DNA of 64,000 bases from JADJSS01 sp964490845 (GTDB lineage: Bacteria; Bacteroidota; Bacteroidia; Chitinophagales; JADIYW01): positions 19,081-83,080 of the forward strand of contig CAZBED010000012.1 of NCBI GenBank assembly GCA_964490845.1, written 5' to 3'. Every line of letters starts with the position of its first letter. Position 1 is the stretch's first letter. The position numbers were made by a program, and so were the translations under genes. Below the pieces are notes generated by a model, which saw only the letters and a list, made by a program, of their open reading frames with translations, searched no databases and was not told the origin of the DNA. This document shows, piece after piece, positions 26,727 to 35,225 of the stretch.

Positions 26727-27377
26727 TTACACACTCTGTAACTCATCACTCTCGTGTCTCAAAATTCCTTTTGCATCGGATTTAGAGAAATGAATCATAG
26801 CTTTGGCAATCTGTTCCGCCTTGATGGATTTGTATTTAGTCAATGGCCCGAACATCAGCGCGTCATACACGGGAGATAACTTCTGCGCGATACCTTCTCC
26901 CATTCTGTTTTCTTTTCGTTCTCCGATTATCAGGCTCGGCTGAAGAATATGAAAAGTCTCAAAATTTAATCTGCCAATAGCTTCCTCCACCTCTCCTTTA
27001 ACACGGTTATAAAAAATAATGGAACTTTTAGAAGAACCTAAAGCAGAAATCAATAAATATGTTTTAGAGCCGTTTTGTTTCGCGATTTCCGCCAAACGCA
27101 ACGGATATTCATAATCTACTTTTTTAAAGGCTTCCTGCGAACCGGCCGTTTTAATGGTAGTACCTAGACAACAGAATACGACATCTGCTGTGATGTCGTT
27201 TGTATAATTTTCCAATTGGTCAAAATTGACAATAACTTCTTTGAGTTTGGGATGGTTATTACCCAGTGATTTTCTGGTTAACACAATGACACTGTCATAG
27301 GTCGGGTCTTGCAACAGTTGATCCAAAACAAAACCACCCACCAAACCGGTGGCCCCTGCTAATAATGCTGTTCTCAT
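26727..27377 (-). CDS. NAD(P)-binding Rossmann oxidoreductase (HTATIP2/atypical SDR-like)
   Basis: A 216-residue protein with an N-terminal dinucleotide-binding glycine motif, LLAGATGLVGGFVL (residues 5-18). 'ADVVFCCLGTTIKTAG' near residue 65 and 'FHILQPSLIIGERKENR' near 145 are typical of the HTATIP2-like group of atypical SDRs. No YxxxK pair is obvious, so catalysis is uncertain. It shares a divergent intergenic region with the BadF-type kinase gene; that region holds a repeat-like hairpin. Substrate unknown. Confidence 0.8.
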   Translation of the reverse strand: MRTALLAGATGLVGGFVLDQLLQDPTYDSVIVLTRKSLGNNHPKLKEVIVNFDQLENYTNDITADVVFCCLGTTIKTAGSQEAFKKVDYEYPLRLAEIAKQNGSKTYLLISALGSSKSSIIFYNRVKGEVEEAIGRLNFETFHILQPSLIIGERKENRMGEGIAQKLSPVYDALMFGPLTKYKSIKAEQIAKAMIHFSKSDAKGILRHESDELQSV

Positions 27378-27384
27378 TTTTTTG

Positions 27385-27430
27385 TCATTTCGAGTGAAAC
27401 GAGAAATCTTGTATATTTACACAAGATTGC
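27385..27430. repeat. REP-like intergenic element in a divergent region
   Basis: The text contains CATTTCGAGTGAAACGAG followed by AATCTTGT (27405-27412) and ACAAGATT (27421-27428), a perfect 8-bp inverted repeat with an 8-nt loop. The 'GATTTCTCG...TCGAAATGACA' wording on the - strand is one I remember as dispersed in many Bacteroidota genomes. It lies between two divergent genes and may overlap their promoters. Confidence 0.45.
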
Positions 27431-27455
27431 TCATTATCAAAGATAATTATAATTT

Positions 27456-28331
27456 ATGATACTATTTGCAGATTCCGGCTCCACTAAAACAAGTTGGTTG
27501 TTATATGATAAAAAGAATGACTCAAGGAAATATTTTGAGACATTAGGAATTAATCCCATTATTCATCATCATGAGGAGATTTTTCAAAAAGTGTATTCCA
27601 ATGCGGATTTGGTGGCAGTGGCGGAGAATGTAGCCGAGTTGAAATTTTTCGGCGCGGGCTGCTCCAGTCCTGAAAGAAATAAACTGGCACAGGCGGCTTT
27701 GAAATCTGTATTTACTAAAGCCAATATTGAGATTGACCACGATATGAAAGCCGCCGCGTACGCCATTTGTGGAAACGAGCCGGGAATTGCCTGTATTTTG
27801 GGTACCGGTTCCAATTCCATTTTTTTTGACGGTCTCAATCTGGTGGAATCGTATGCCGGTATCGGCTACATTCTGGGAGATGAGGCAAGTGGCGCCTATT
27901 TCGGAAAGATCCTGCTGCGCGATTTTTTATATCATTTACTGCCGGTGGAAATAGAGCAATACTTGCTGAATGAATATAAACTGGAGAAAAACACCATCTT
28001 CCAGCTGGTATACAAAGAAGCGTCACCCAACCGCTATCTGGCGAGTTTTGCACCCGTTTTGTCAAAGTTCAGGGATACAGATTATGTACAAGTGACCTTA
28101 CAGAGAGGGTTTACCGAATTTTTTGATTTTCATGTATCCTGTTTTGAAAATTATCAGGATTATCCGATTGGTTTTGTGGGTTCCATCGCCAATAATTTTA
28201 AGGAAGAGTTGCAAAAAGTTGCGATTGACTTTGAATGTACATTAGGTAAATTTGTCCAACGCCCGATCGATGATATTGCGGATTATTTTATCGGTAAAAG
28301 CCAGTCCAACAAAAGTAAAAATCTCAATTAA
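27456..28331 (+). CDS. BadF/BadG/BcrA/BcrD-type ATPase, N-acetylglucosamine kinase-like
   Basis: A 291-residue protein of the actin/Hsp70/hexokinase fold. 'ILFADSGSTKTSWLLYD' at residues 2-18 is the phosphate-1 loop; 'ACILGTGSNSIFFDG' near 112 is phosphate-2; 'GIGYILGDEASGAYFGK' near 137 is the motif shared with N-acetylglucosamine kinases of this family. The likely reaction is ATP-dependent phosphorylation of an amino sugar recovered from cell-wall or glycan turnover. The gene appears to be alone; the neighbouring hypothetical protein is 124 bp away. Sugar specificity cannot be read from sequence. Confidence 0.85.
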   Translation: MILFADSGSTKTSWLLYDKKNDSRKYFETLGINPIIHHHEEIFQKVYSNADLVAVAENVAELKFFGAGCSSPERNKLAQAALKSVFTKANIEIDHDMKAAAYAICGNEPGIACILGTGSNSIFFDGLNLVESYAGIGYILGDEASGAYFGKILLRDFLYHLLPVEIEQYLLNEYKLEKNTIFQLVYKEASPNRYLASFAPVLSKFRDTDYVQVTLQRGFTEFFDFHVSCFENYQDYPIGFVGSIANNFKEELQKVAIDFECTLGKFVQRPIDDIADYFIGKSQSNKSKNLN

Positions 28332-28455
28332 GAATATTAACATATTGTCTTTTGTTAAAGAAAAACAGAATAATAGATTTTCCTGAAAATGTATGGTATA
28401 TTTCAATTTTTACATTTAAATTGAAACAATCATTCACAAACTATAACTCATATTT

Positions 28456-29028
28456 GTGCATACGATAGAACCCTACTGGAAATGGCGTGACTATTACACG
28501 GCTGAGGAAGATGAGAAATCACCTTTCTTCGGGCGGGAGTACAGTGAGTTTATGTTTTCTGAAAAGATCTACAACTATTTCATTCACCCGCAATGGGATT
28601 ATTTCGGTTCAGACACGCTGTACCTTAAATTGCTGTATGTGGATTATAAACAGGGTGCTGCCGTGATAGAGTTTATCGGTGAATGGAATGATTGTATCCG
28701 GAATGATATCATGTTTTTAAAACGTGATGTTATAGATGTATTGATAGACAACGGGATTTCCAAGTTTGTTCTGATAGGAGAGAACATTCTCGAGTTTTTT
28801 GCGCATGGAAATGAATACTATGAAGAATGGTATGAAGATATCAGGGATAAAGATGGCTGGATTATTGCCATTAATTTCCGGGAACATATTATGGAGGAAA
28901 TACAGCAAAGCGGGATACATTATTTTGTTAATGTCAATGAAAAATACGCCGATATCAATTGGAGAAAATACCAGCCGCATCATCTGATTACTTATCTCGA
29001 TGATTTGCTGATTAAAGTGATTCGATAA
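28456..29028 (+). CDS. Conserved-looking hypothetical protein rich in aromatic residues
   Basis: A 190-residue soluble protein starting with GTG; no ATG is available upstream in frame before a stop. It is unusually rich in Tyr, Trp and acidic residues (for example 'EPYWKWRDYYTAEEDE' and 'NEYYEEWYEDIRDKDGW'). Alternating hydrophobic strands near 60-80 and 90-115 suggest an alpha/beta fold. No signal peptide, membrane segment or known motif is visible. It precedes rsmI by 36 bp on the same strand and may be co-transcribed. I do not recognise the family. Confidence 0.65.
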   Translation: MHTIEPYWKWRDYYTAEEDEKSPFFGREYSEFMFSEKIYNYFIHPQWDYFGSDTLYLKLLYVDYKQGAAVIEFIGEWNDCIRNDIMFLKRDVIDVLIDNGISKFVLIGENILEFFAHGNEYYEEWYEDIRDKDGWIIAINFREHIMEEIQQSGIHYFVNVNEKYADINWRKYQPHHLITYLDDLLIKVIR

Positions 29029-29064
29029 TTCAGCAGTCTCGTTTTTTTGCCTTAATTTTAACAC

Positions 29065-29784
29065 ATGTCCAAGCTTTACATCGTTCCTACGCCTATCGGC
29101 AATTTGCAGGATATGACATTTCGAGCCATAGAAGTACTGAAAGCTGTCCAGTTGATACTGGCCGAGGATACCAGAACTTCAAAATTTTTATGTCAGTATT
29201 TTAGTATTGATACTCCTTTGCAGGCATATCATAAAGACAACGAGCATAAGGCAGTAGAAAATGTAATACAAAAAATAAAATCAGGTATGGCTATGGCGCT
29301 GGTTTCCGATGCCGGCACGCCGGGTATTTCTGACCCCGGATTTTTGTTAGTCAGGGAATGCCTGAAAAACGAAATAGAGGTGGAATGTCTGCCAGGTGCC
29401 ACCGCATTGATTCCGGCGCTGGTGAATTCCGGTTTCCCAACGGACCGTTTTGTGTTCGAAGGTTTTTTGCCGCACCAGAAAGGAAGACAAAAGAGATTAC
29501 AGGGTTTGAAAGAAGAACAAAGAACCATTGTATTTTATGAGTCACCCTACCGTATAATCAAATTGCTGAATGAATTGAAAGAATGTTTTGGTGAAATGCG
29601 AAAAGTCTCTGTCAGCCGTGAGTTAACCAAAAAATTTGAAGAAACTTTTCGGGGGACTGTATCGGAAGCGATTTATCATTTTACTCAAAAAGAACCTAAA
29701 GGAGAATTTGTGGTGGTGATGGAAGGAGAAACTAAACCGGAAAGCGTTCCGAAAAGTAACAAGGAAAAATATGCCATTGAATAA
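29065..29784 (+). CDS. rsmI: 16S rRNA (cytidine1402-2'-O)-methyltransferase
   Basis: RsmI methylates the ribose of C1402 in 16S rRNA, using SAM, and tunes decoding at the P site. The 239-residue tetrapyrrole-methylase-fold protein shows 'IVPTPIGNLQDMTFRAIEVL' at the start, 'LAEDTRTSKFL' near 32, 'LVSDAGTPGISDPGFLLVREC' near 80 and 'EGFLPHQKGRQKR' near 132, all RsmI hallmarks. The last 14 nt overlap the suhB-like gene, so the two are translationally coupled. Confidence 0.96.
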   Translation: MSKLYIVPTPIGNLQDMTFRAIEVLKAVQLILAEDTRTSKFLCQYFSIDTPLQAYHKDNEHKAVENVIQKIKSGMAMALVSDAGTPGISDPGFLLVRECLKNEIEVECLPGATALIPALVNSGFPTDRFVFEGFLPHQKGRQKRLQGLKEEQRTIVFYESPYRIIKLLNELKECFGEMRKVSVSRELTKKFEETFRGTVSEAIYHFTQKEPKGEFVVVMEGETKPESVPKSNKEKYAIE

Positions 29785-30568
29785 TTTAATCAATATACAG
29801 GAACAAACGATAATGGCGGTAAAAAAAGCCGCTGCTTTCATACAGCATGAAATCGGTAAAATACATCTGTCTGATATCGAAACTAAGTCATTGAACAGCC
29901 TGGTGACGTATGTTGATAAGGAAGCAGAAAAAATACTTGTTGGCGAATTACAAAAGATTATTCCAGGGGCGACATTTTTAACGGAAGAAAACACGGTGGA
30001 ACAAACAGAAGGCGTATGGCAGTGGATTATTGATCCGCTCGACGGTACTACCAATTTCATTCATCAGGTGCCGGTATTTGGCATTTCCGTCGGATTAAAA
30101 CATTATAACGAGATTGTGGTTGGTGTGGTATATGAGTTGAACAGAAATGAACTGTTTTATGCAGCCAAAGGTCAGGGTGCTTTCTTGAACGAAACGCAAA
30201 TTTTTGTTTCCAAAACGACCAGGCTGGCTGACAGTTTAATTGCTACCGGATTTCCCTATTATGATTTTGAACACCTCGGGAATTATCTGAACGTATTTCA
30301 GGAGCTGATGACGACTACACGAGGTATCCGCCGACTAGGTTCAGCGGCTATCGACTTGTGTTTTACGGCTTGTGGACGTTTTGACGCATTTTTCGAATAT
30401 AGTTTGTCGTCCTGGGACGTGGCTGCCGGCGCCCTGATTCTAAAAGAAGCCGGCGGTGAAATCTCCGATTTCAAAGGCGGAGATAACTGGCTGTATGGCA
30501 GGCAAATTGTTGGCTCAAATCCCGGCATTGCAGACGAGATAGCTCAAATCATCCAAAAATATTTTTAG
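29771..30568 (+). CDS. suhB: Inositol monophosphatase family protein
   Basis: A 265-residue Li+-sensitive, Mg2+-dependent sugar phosphatase. Metal-binding motifs: 'FLTEEN' near residue 74 (Glu), 'WIIDPLDGTTNF' near 89 and 'SWDVAAGALILKEAGG' near 216. It probably dephosphorylates inositol-1-phosphate or a related compound; in some bacteria SuhB also acts in rRNA maturation, which fits the overlap with rsmI but is not shown here. The 14-bp overlap with rsmI indicates an operon. The symbol is by family similarity. Confidence 0.88.
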   Translation: MPLNNLINIQEQTIMAVKKAAAFIQHEIGKIHLSDIETKSLNSLVTYVDKEAEKILVGELQKIIPGATFLTEENTVEQTEGVWQWIIDPLDGTTNFIHQVPVFGISVGLKHYNEIVVGVVYELNRNELFYAAKGQGAFLNETQIFVSKTTRLADSLIATGFPYYDFEHLGNYLNVFQELMTTTRGIRRLGSAAIDLCFTACGRFDAFFEYSLSSWDVAAGALILKEAGGEISDFKGGDNWLYGRQIVGSNPGIADEIAQIIQKYF

Positions 30569-30647
30569 TATCCGGTTAGTGTAATACGTTAAATAGATGC
30601 TTATTTTATAGAAATACCGTATTTTTACTATACAAATAATTAATCCT

Positions 30648-31016
30648 ATGAAATTTATCATTCGCTTTCTAATCAAAGTAGCTACCGTTATAGCGCTGTC
30701 TTATCTGCTTCCGTTAATCGGGCTTGACGTGCATGTCGCCTCGCCGATGGATGCAGTGAAAGTCGCATTGCTGCTGACGATTTTAAATACATTTGTCAAA
30801 CCAATTTTTCAGTTTTTCGCTCTGCCGATAACCTGCCTGACTATGGGTTTATTCTCACTCGTGATCAGTGCCGCTATGGTGAAGCTGGCTGATTATTTTT
30901 TATCCGGGTTTGGGGTACACGGAGCGGCGGATGGATGGCTTACTGCGCTCATCTTCAGCCTAGGTTTCGCCTTTATAAGTTCTACCGTCGAAAATTTTAT
31001 TGTAGACGAAGAGTAA
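30648..31016 (+). CDS. Phage holin superfamily IV-type small membrane protein
   Basis: A 122-residue protein with about four membrane segments: 'VATVIALSYLLPLIGLDV', 'AVKVALLLTILNTFVKPIFQFFALPITCLTMGLFSLVISAAMV' (two segments) and 'ALIFSLGFAFISSTVENF'. The 'NTFVKPIFQFFALPITCLTMGLF' block is the signature of the PF04020 family (mycobacterial 4-TMS holin type). Despite the name, these are widespread chromosomal proteins and no phage genes are nearby. The role is unknown, probably membrane-related. It lies between suhB and clpB with gaps of 79 and 157 bp. Confidence 0.85.
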   Translation: MKFIIRFLIKVATVIALSYLLPLIGLDVHVASPMDAVKVALLLTILNTFVKPIFQFFALPITCLTMGLFSLVISAAMVKLADYFLSGFGVHGAADGWLTALIFSLGFAFISSTVENFIVDEE

Positions 31017-31095
31017 CTCCGACAAATAGTCTGTTTTTATTTTTTAATCCTGCCTTTATTTCTGTTTTCTGACAGGAAATCTATCAATTTGTCAC

Positions 31096-31111
31096 TTGCA
31101 CACTTTTTGCT
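31096..31111 (+). promoter_or_regulatory. Possible sigma-54-type promoter upstream of clpB
   Basis: TTGCAC-N5-TTGCT keeps the exact spacing of the sigma-54 -24/-12 consensus (TGGCAC-N5-TTGCW) with one mismatch, in the -24 GG. It lies 63 nt before the clpB start. The mismatch is at an important base, so this is tentative. Confidence 0.3.
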
Positions 31112-31173
31112 GGTATGGTAGCGTAAACAAATAGGGTATTTATAAAATCCTATAGCGTACTAAAAAATATAAG

Positions 31174-33774
31174 ATGAACCCAAACAATTATACTATCAAA
31201 TCACAGGAAGCCATTGCGGAAGCTCAGCAAATTGCTTTCGACCTGAAACACCCTTCTTTGGATACTTTCCATTTGCTGAAAGGTATTTTTGACAACGACG
31301 AGGATGTGACGCCTTTTCTTTTTAAAAAAGTCAATGCTGATATTCAGAAAGTAAAGGCTGAACTGGAAGTGATGCTGCAGAAACAGCCGACTGTGTCCGG
31401 TGACAGCATGAAGTATCCGTCTCAGGCTTTGTCGCAAACTTTGCTGAAAGCCAATTCGTATCTTAAAGAATTCAATGATGAATATGTTTCCATTGAGCAT
31501 TTATTGCTCGGCTTATTAAGCGCAAATGATATTACTGCAGATTTATTGAAGAAAAATAAGATTACGGAAAGTAATTTAAAACAAGCCATTAAAGAACTCA
31601 GAAAAGGACAAACCGTGAATAATCCAAGCGCAGACACTACCTACAACTCACTGGATAAGTATGCTAAAAACTTAAACCAGCTGGCACAATCCAACAAACT
31701 GGACCCTGTTATCGGCAGGGATGAAGAAATACGCCGTGTATTACACATCCTGTCGAGGCGAACGAAAAACAACCCTATACTGGTCGGTGAACCCGGTGTG
31801 GGCAAAACCGCTATCGCTGAGGGCATCGCTTTTCGCATCATCTCTGGTGACATACCTGAAAACCTGAAATCCAAAACCATCTATTCTCTTGATATGGGCG
31901 CCCTGATTGCAGGGGCTAAATATAAAGGAGAATTTGAAGAACGATTAAAAGCAGTCATCAAAGAAGTAATAGCTTCCGATGGACAGATTATTTTATTCAT
32001 CGATGAAATTCATACACTTGTTGGAGCTGGCGGCGGCGGTGATGGCGCGATGGATGCCGCCAATATTTTAAAACCGGCATTGGCAAGAGGTGAGTTGCGT
32101 GCCATCGGTGCTACCACCTTGGCAGAATATCAAAAATATTTTGAAAAAGATAAGGCACTTGAACGACGATTCCAGAAAGTGATGGTACAGGAACCGAGTG
32201 TAGAAGATACCGTTTCCATTTTACGCGGACTCAAAGAACGATATGAAAATCACCATAAAGTAACCATCAAGGACGAAGCGATTATTGCTGCCGCGGAATT
32301 ATCCAGCCGTTATATCACCAATCGGTTTTTACCGGACAAGGCTATAGACTTAATTGACGAAGCAGCTGCAAAACTGCGTCTGGAAATGGACTCTGTCCCG
32401 GAAGAGCTGGACGAACTGGATAGAAAAATCCGTCAGTTGGAAATTGAACGCGAAGCCATAAAACGTGAGAATGATGAAGTCAAGGTTCAGGACTTATCCA
32501 AACAAATTGCCGAGTTGAGTGAAAAAAGAAATGCCTTCAAAGCAAAATGGGAAAGCGAGAAAACCGTAGTGGACAGAATACAGAATGAGAAAATAAAAAT
32601 TGAAAATTTTAAAGCGGAAGCAGAGCAGGCGGAGCGTAATGGCGATTATGGTAAAGTGGCGGAAATACGATATGGTAAAATCAAAGAAGCCGAAGCGAAC
32701 CTGTCATTGTTTGAGAAGGAATTGCAGGATACAAAAGAAGGCACACGCCTGATGAAAGAAGAAGTGACAAGCGAAAACATCGCGGAAATTGTCTCCAGAT
32801 GGACAGGTATTCCACTGACGAAAATGTTGCAGGCTGAGAAAGATAAATTACTGAATCTCGAAGATTTTCTCCATGCAAGAGTGGTCGGCCAGGATGAAGC
32901 CATTGTGGCAGTATCCGATGCTATTCGCAGAAGCCGTGCCGGATTGCAAGACCCGAAAAAACCATTAGGTTCATTCCTTTTTATCGGAACAACTGGTGTA
33001 GGTAAGACTGAGTTGGCCAAAGCGTTGGCGGAGCTGTTATTTGATGATGAGAAAGCGATGGTGCGTATTGACATGAGTGAATATATGGAAAAACACAGCG
33101 TTTCCCGCCTGATTGGCTCGCCTCCGGGATATGTGGGATACGATGAAGGCGGTCAGTTGACCGAGGCGGTACGCAACCACCCGTATTCCGTGGTATTGCT
33201 CGATGAAATTGAAAAGGCACATCCTGATGTGTTTAACGTGTTGCTGCAGGTACTCGAAGATGGAAGATTGACCGATAATAAAGGGCGTGTGGTGGATTTC
33301 AAAAATACCATTATTATCATGACATCCAATATTGGCTCTCATCTGATACAGCAGAATTTTGAGAATGTAAAAACCGAAGATGAGATTTTTGCAGCTACGG
33401 AAACATCCAAAGTACAGATTTTTGATGCGTTGAAGCGCGTATTACGGCCGGAGTTCTTCAATAGAATTGATGAAGTCATTATGTTCAAACCATTGCTGCA
33501 GGGCGATATCCGGGAGATTGTAAAGATTCAGCTGGATAATCTGAGAAAACAACTGCACGGCATGGAAATAGAAATGGAATATACCAATGAGTTGGTCGAT
33601 TATTTTGCTAAAGAAGGCTATGATCCGCAGTATGGTGCTCGCCCGTTGAAACGGCTTATCAATAAAGAACTCATCAATCAGTTATCCAAAATGATACTGG
33701 CGGATAGAATACAGAAAGATAAAACCGTTATAGCGGATTGTATCAATGATGAAATCATTTTCAGAAATAAATAA
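31174..33774 (+). CDS. clpB: ATP-dependent disaggregase ClpB
   Basis: ClpB is the ring-forming Hsp100 that, with DnaK, pulls proteins out of heat-induced aggregates. The 866-residue length is standard. Order: N-terminal double Clp repeat (about 1-145), first AAA+ domain with Walker A GEPGVGKT at 206-213 and Walker B 'IILFIDEIHTLVGAG' near 270, the long coiled-coil middle domain (about 400-530), then a second AAA+ domain with GTTGVGKTELAKAL near 606 and 'VVLLDEIEKAHPDVFN' near 673. The middle domain separates it from ClpA and ClpC. It appears monocistronic, with a perfect 13-bp terminator-like hairpin 29 bp downstream. Confidence 0.97.
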   Translation: MNPNNYTIKSQEAIAEAQQIAFDLKHPSLDTFHLLKGIFDNDEDVTPFLFKKVNADIQKVKAELEVMLQKQPTVSGDSMKYPSQALSQTLLKANSYLKEFNDEYVSIEHLLLGLLSANDITADLLKKNKITESNLKQAIKELRKGQTVNNPSADTTYNSLDKYAKNLNQLAQSNKLDPVIGRDEEIRRVLHILSRRTKNNPILVGEPGVGKTAIAEGIAFRIISGDIPENLKSKTIYSLDMGALIAGAKYKGEFEERLKAVIKEVIASDGQIILFIDEIHTLVGAGGGGDGAMDAANILKPALARGELRAIGATTLAEYQKYFEKDKALERRFQKVMVQEPSVEDTVSILRGLKERYENHHKVTIKDEAIIAAAELSSRYITNRFLPDKAIDLIDEAAAKLRLEMDSVPEELDELDRKIRQLEIEREAIKRENDEVKVQDLSKQIAELSEKRNAFKAKWESEKTVVDRIQNEKIKIENFKAEAEQAERNGDYGKVAEIRYGKIKEAEANLSLFEKELQDTKEGTRLMKEEVTSENIAEIVSRWTGIPLTKMLQAEKDKLLNLEDFLHARVVGQDEAIVAVSDAIRRSRAGLQDPKKPLGSFLFIGTTGVGKTELAKALAELLFDDEKAMVRIDMSEYMEKHSVSRLIGSPPGYVGYDEGGQLTEAVRNHPYSVVLLDEIEKAHPDVFNVLLQVLEDGRLTDNKGRVVDFKNTIIIMTSNIGSHLIQQNFENVKTEDEIFAATETSKVQIFDALKRVLRPEFFNRIDEVIMFKPLLQGDIREIVKIQLDNLRKQLHGMEIEMEYTNELVDYFAKEGYDPQYGARPLKRLINKELINQLSKMILADRIQKDKTVIADCINDEIIFRNK

Positions 33775-33802
33775 ATAAAAGGTTGTTGTAACAGCATTAA
33801 GT

Positions 33803-33830
33803 ATTGTGGCAGCACAAGTGCTGCCACAAT
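33803..33830. terminator. Bidirectional terminator between clpB and the SDR gene
   Basis: ATTGTGGCAGCAC and GTGCTGCCACAAT form a perfect 13-bp stem with a 2-nt loop in the 62-bp gap between two convergent genes. Outer AACAG/CTGTT bases could extend it. T-runs are weak on both sides. Confidence 0.75.
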
Positions 33831-33836
33831 CTGTTA

Positions 33837-35201
33837 TTACGATTGTCTAACCAACTCCAAACTCTTCAGGAATTCCGGCATGCTGTCCGGATGAAAATGT
33901 GTGACTGATTTTGAAATAATATCATTTTCTCCTTTTTTCTTCAATACACCAAAACACGTGGTGTGGGAATAGGGCAGGTTCCATGGGTAAATTTGTTTTT
34001 TCTCTCCGGTATACTCATACGCTTTTCCATTCACTTCAAAAGTGAAAAAATACCTGATTTTCTGATCCTTAAAATAACGAAGTTGTAAATAGCCGTCACA
34101 ATTGGCATTCTCACATAATCCTCCTATGGTTACTGTGCCATGCAGTTCACTGGTCATAAATTTTTTTCCGACAGGATTCAGCCATTCCGATAGATTGGCA
34201 GTTCCCCACGTTACACGGAATTCCATCGGAAACTTCCCTTCCGGCCCAAAACCTGATTGAAACTCATGCTCTCCGGACATGACTTCATTAATCTTAAATC
34301 CGACAGGAGGTGTGATTTTCTGAAGTGTTTTTGAAACGGAATCCGTAGCTGATTTTATTGAATGGATAATGGGATCTTCATTAACGGTTGATAATCCTTT
34401 TTTAGATAGACTTCTCGACGATATTTTGTCAATCAGATTATTCGCCGGCGTCACCAGACGCATGAATTTACCGAAATAATTCAACGGGCTAACCATTTCT
34501 ACCGGCTTATCCTGTATAATCGCGTTGAAGATAATCTTTGCTACCGTTTCCGGAGACTGCGAATAGAAGGGCAACAGCACCATAGAAAGTTTGCCGGCCA
34601 GCGTTTCCCCCTGTACATCTTTATAAAATCCGGTGTTGACCATATACGGGTATACCGTTGTTACTTTAATATGCTCTTTATCCACCTCCGCGCGCAGGAT
34701 ATCGGTAAATGTTGCGAGGGCTGTTTTGGTTACCGTATAGGCACCCCAGGTGGGCAGCCTGTAAAATACCTGCCCTGTGGCCACATTAACAATATGTCCT
34801 GCCTGTTTTTCCTTCATAGCTGGCAAAAATGCATAGATGAAATATAACGCCCCCCAAAAATTTACGTTCATTAATTTCTGCCATGTTTCATAGGTGGTAT
34901 CCGCTAGTTCGGACTGAAAACCAATGCCGGCGTTATTGATGAGAATATCCGGTGTGCCGATATTTTTTAATACATCTGCTGCCATTTTTTCAACCTCTTC
35001 TTTGTTGCGCTGGTCAACGATATACATTTTAATTTCTGCGGAATATTTTCCCAGCCGTTTTTCTGCTTCTTTTAAAGCTATAGCATTAATATCAGTAAGT
35101 ATCAGCCTCGCTCCGGCTTCTGCAAAATAGGAACAGAGGTATAAGCCGATTCCCCCGGCTGCTCCGGTGATTAAAACGATTTTATCTTTTACTATTTCCA
35201 T
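33837..35201 (-). CDS. Short-chain dehydrogenase fused to an unidentified C-terminal beta-rich domain
   Basis: A 454-residue protein. Residues 1-260 are a classical SDR: cofactor motif TGAAGGIGLY (residues 13-22), 'LINNAGIGFQSEL' near 87, the Ser strand 'AGHIVNVATGQVFY' near 138 and the catalytic YTVTK near 155. Residues ~295-454 form an extra domain with repeated aromatic strands ('PMEFRVTWGTANLSEWLNP', 'HGTVTIGGLCENANCDGYLQL') that I cannot name. Its neighbour 24 bp upstream encodes a CrtC/AttH-like protein; both may act on a hydrophobic substrate such as a steroid, isoprenoid or lipid. That link is inference. Confidence 0.85.
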   Translation of the reverse strand: MEIVKDKIVLITGAAGGIGLYLCSYFAEAGARLILTDINAIALKEAEKRLGKYSAEIKMYIVDQRNKEEVEKMAADVLKNIGTPDILINNAGIGFQSELADTTYETWQKLMNVNFWGALYFIYAFLPAMKEKQAGHIVNVATGQVFYRLPTWGAYTVTKTALATFTDILRAEVDKEHIKVTTVYPYMVNTGFYKDVQGETLAGKLSMVLLPFYSQSPETVAKIIFNAIIQDKPVEMVSPLNYFGKFMRLVTPANNLIDKISSRSLSKKGLSTVNEDPIIHSIKSATDSVSKTLQKITPPVGFKINEVMSGEHEFQSGFGPEGKFPMEFRVTWGTANLSEWLNPVGKKFMTSELHGTVTIGGLCENANCDGYLQLRYFKDQKIRYFFTFEVNGKAYEYTGEKKQIYPWNLPYSHTTCFGVLKKKGENDIISKSVTHFHPDSMPEFLKSLELVRQS

Positions 35202-35225
35202 AATTTTTTTGTTTGGTTTATGAAA

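Noticed and set aside
30648..31016. Holin-like gene as a sign of a prophage
   Set aside because: This family is commonly chromosomal, and no phage structural, lysis or integrase genes are nearby.
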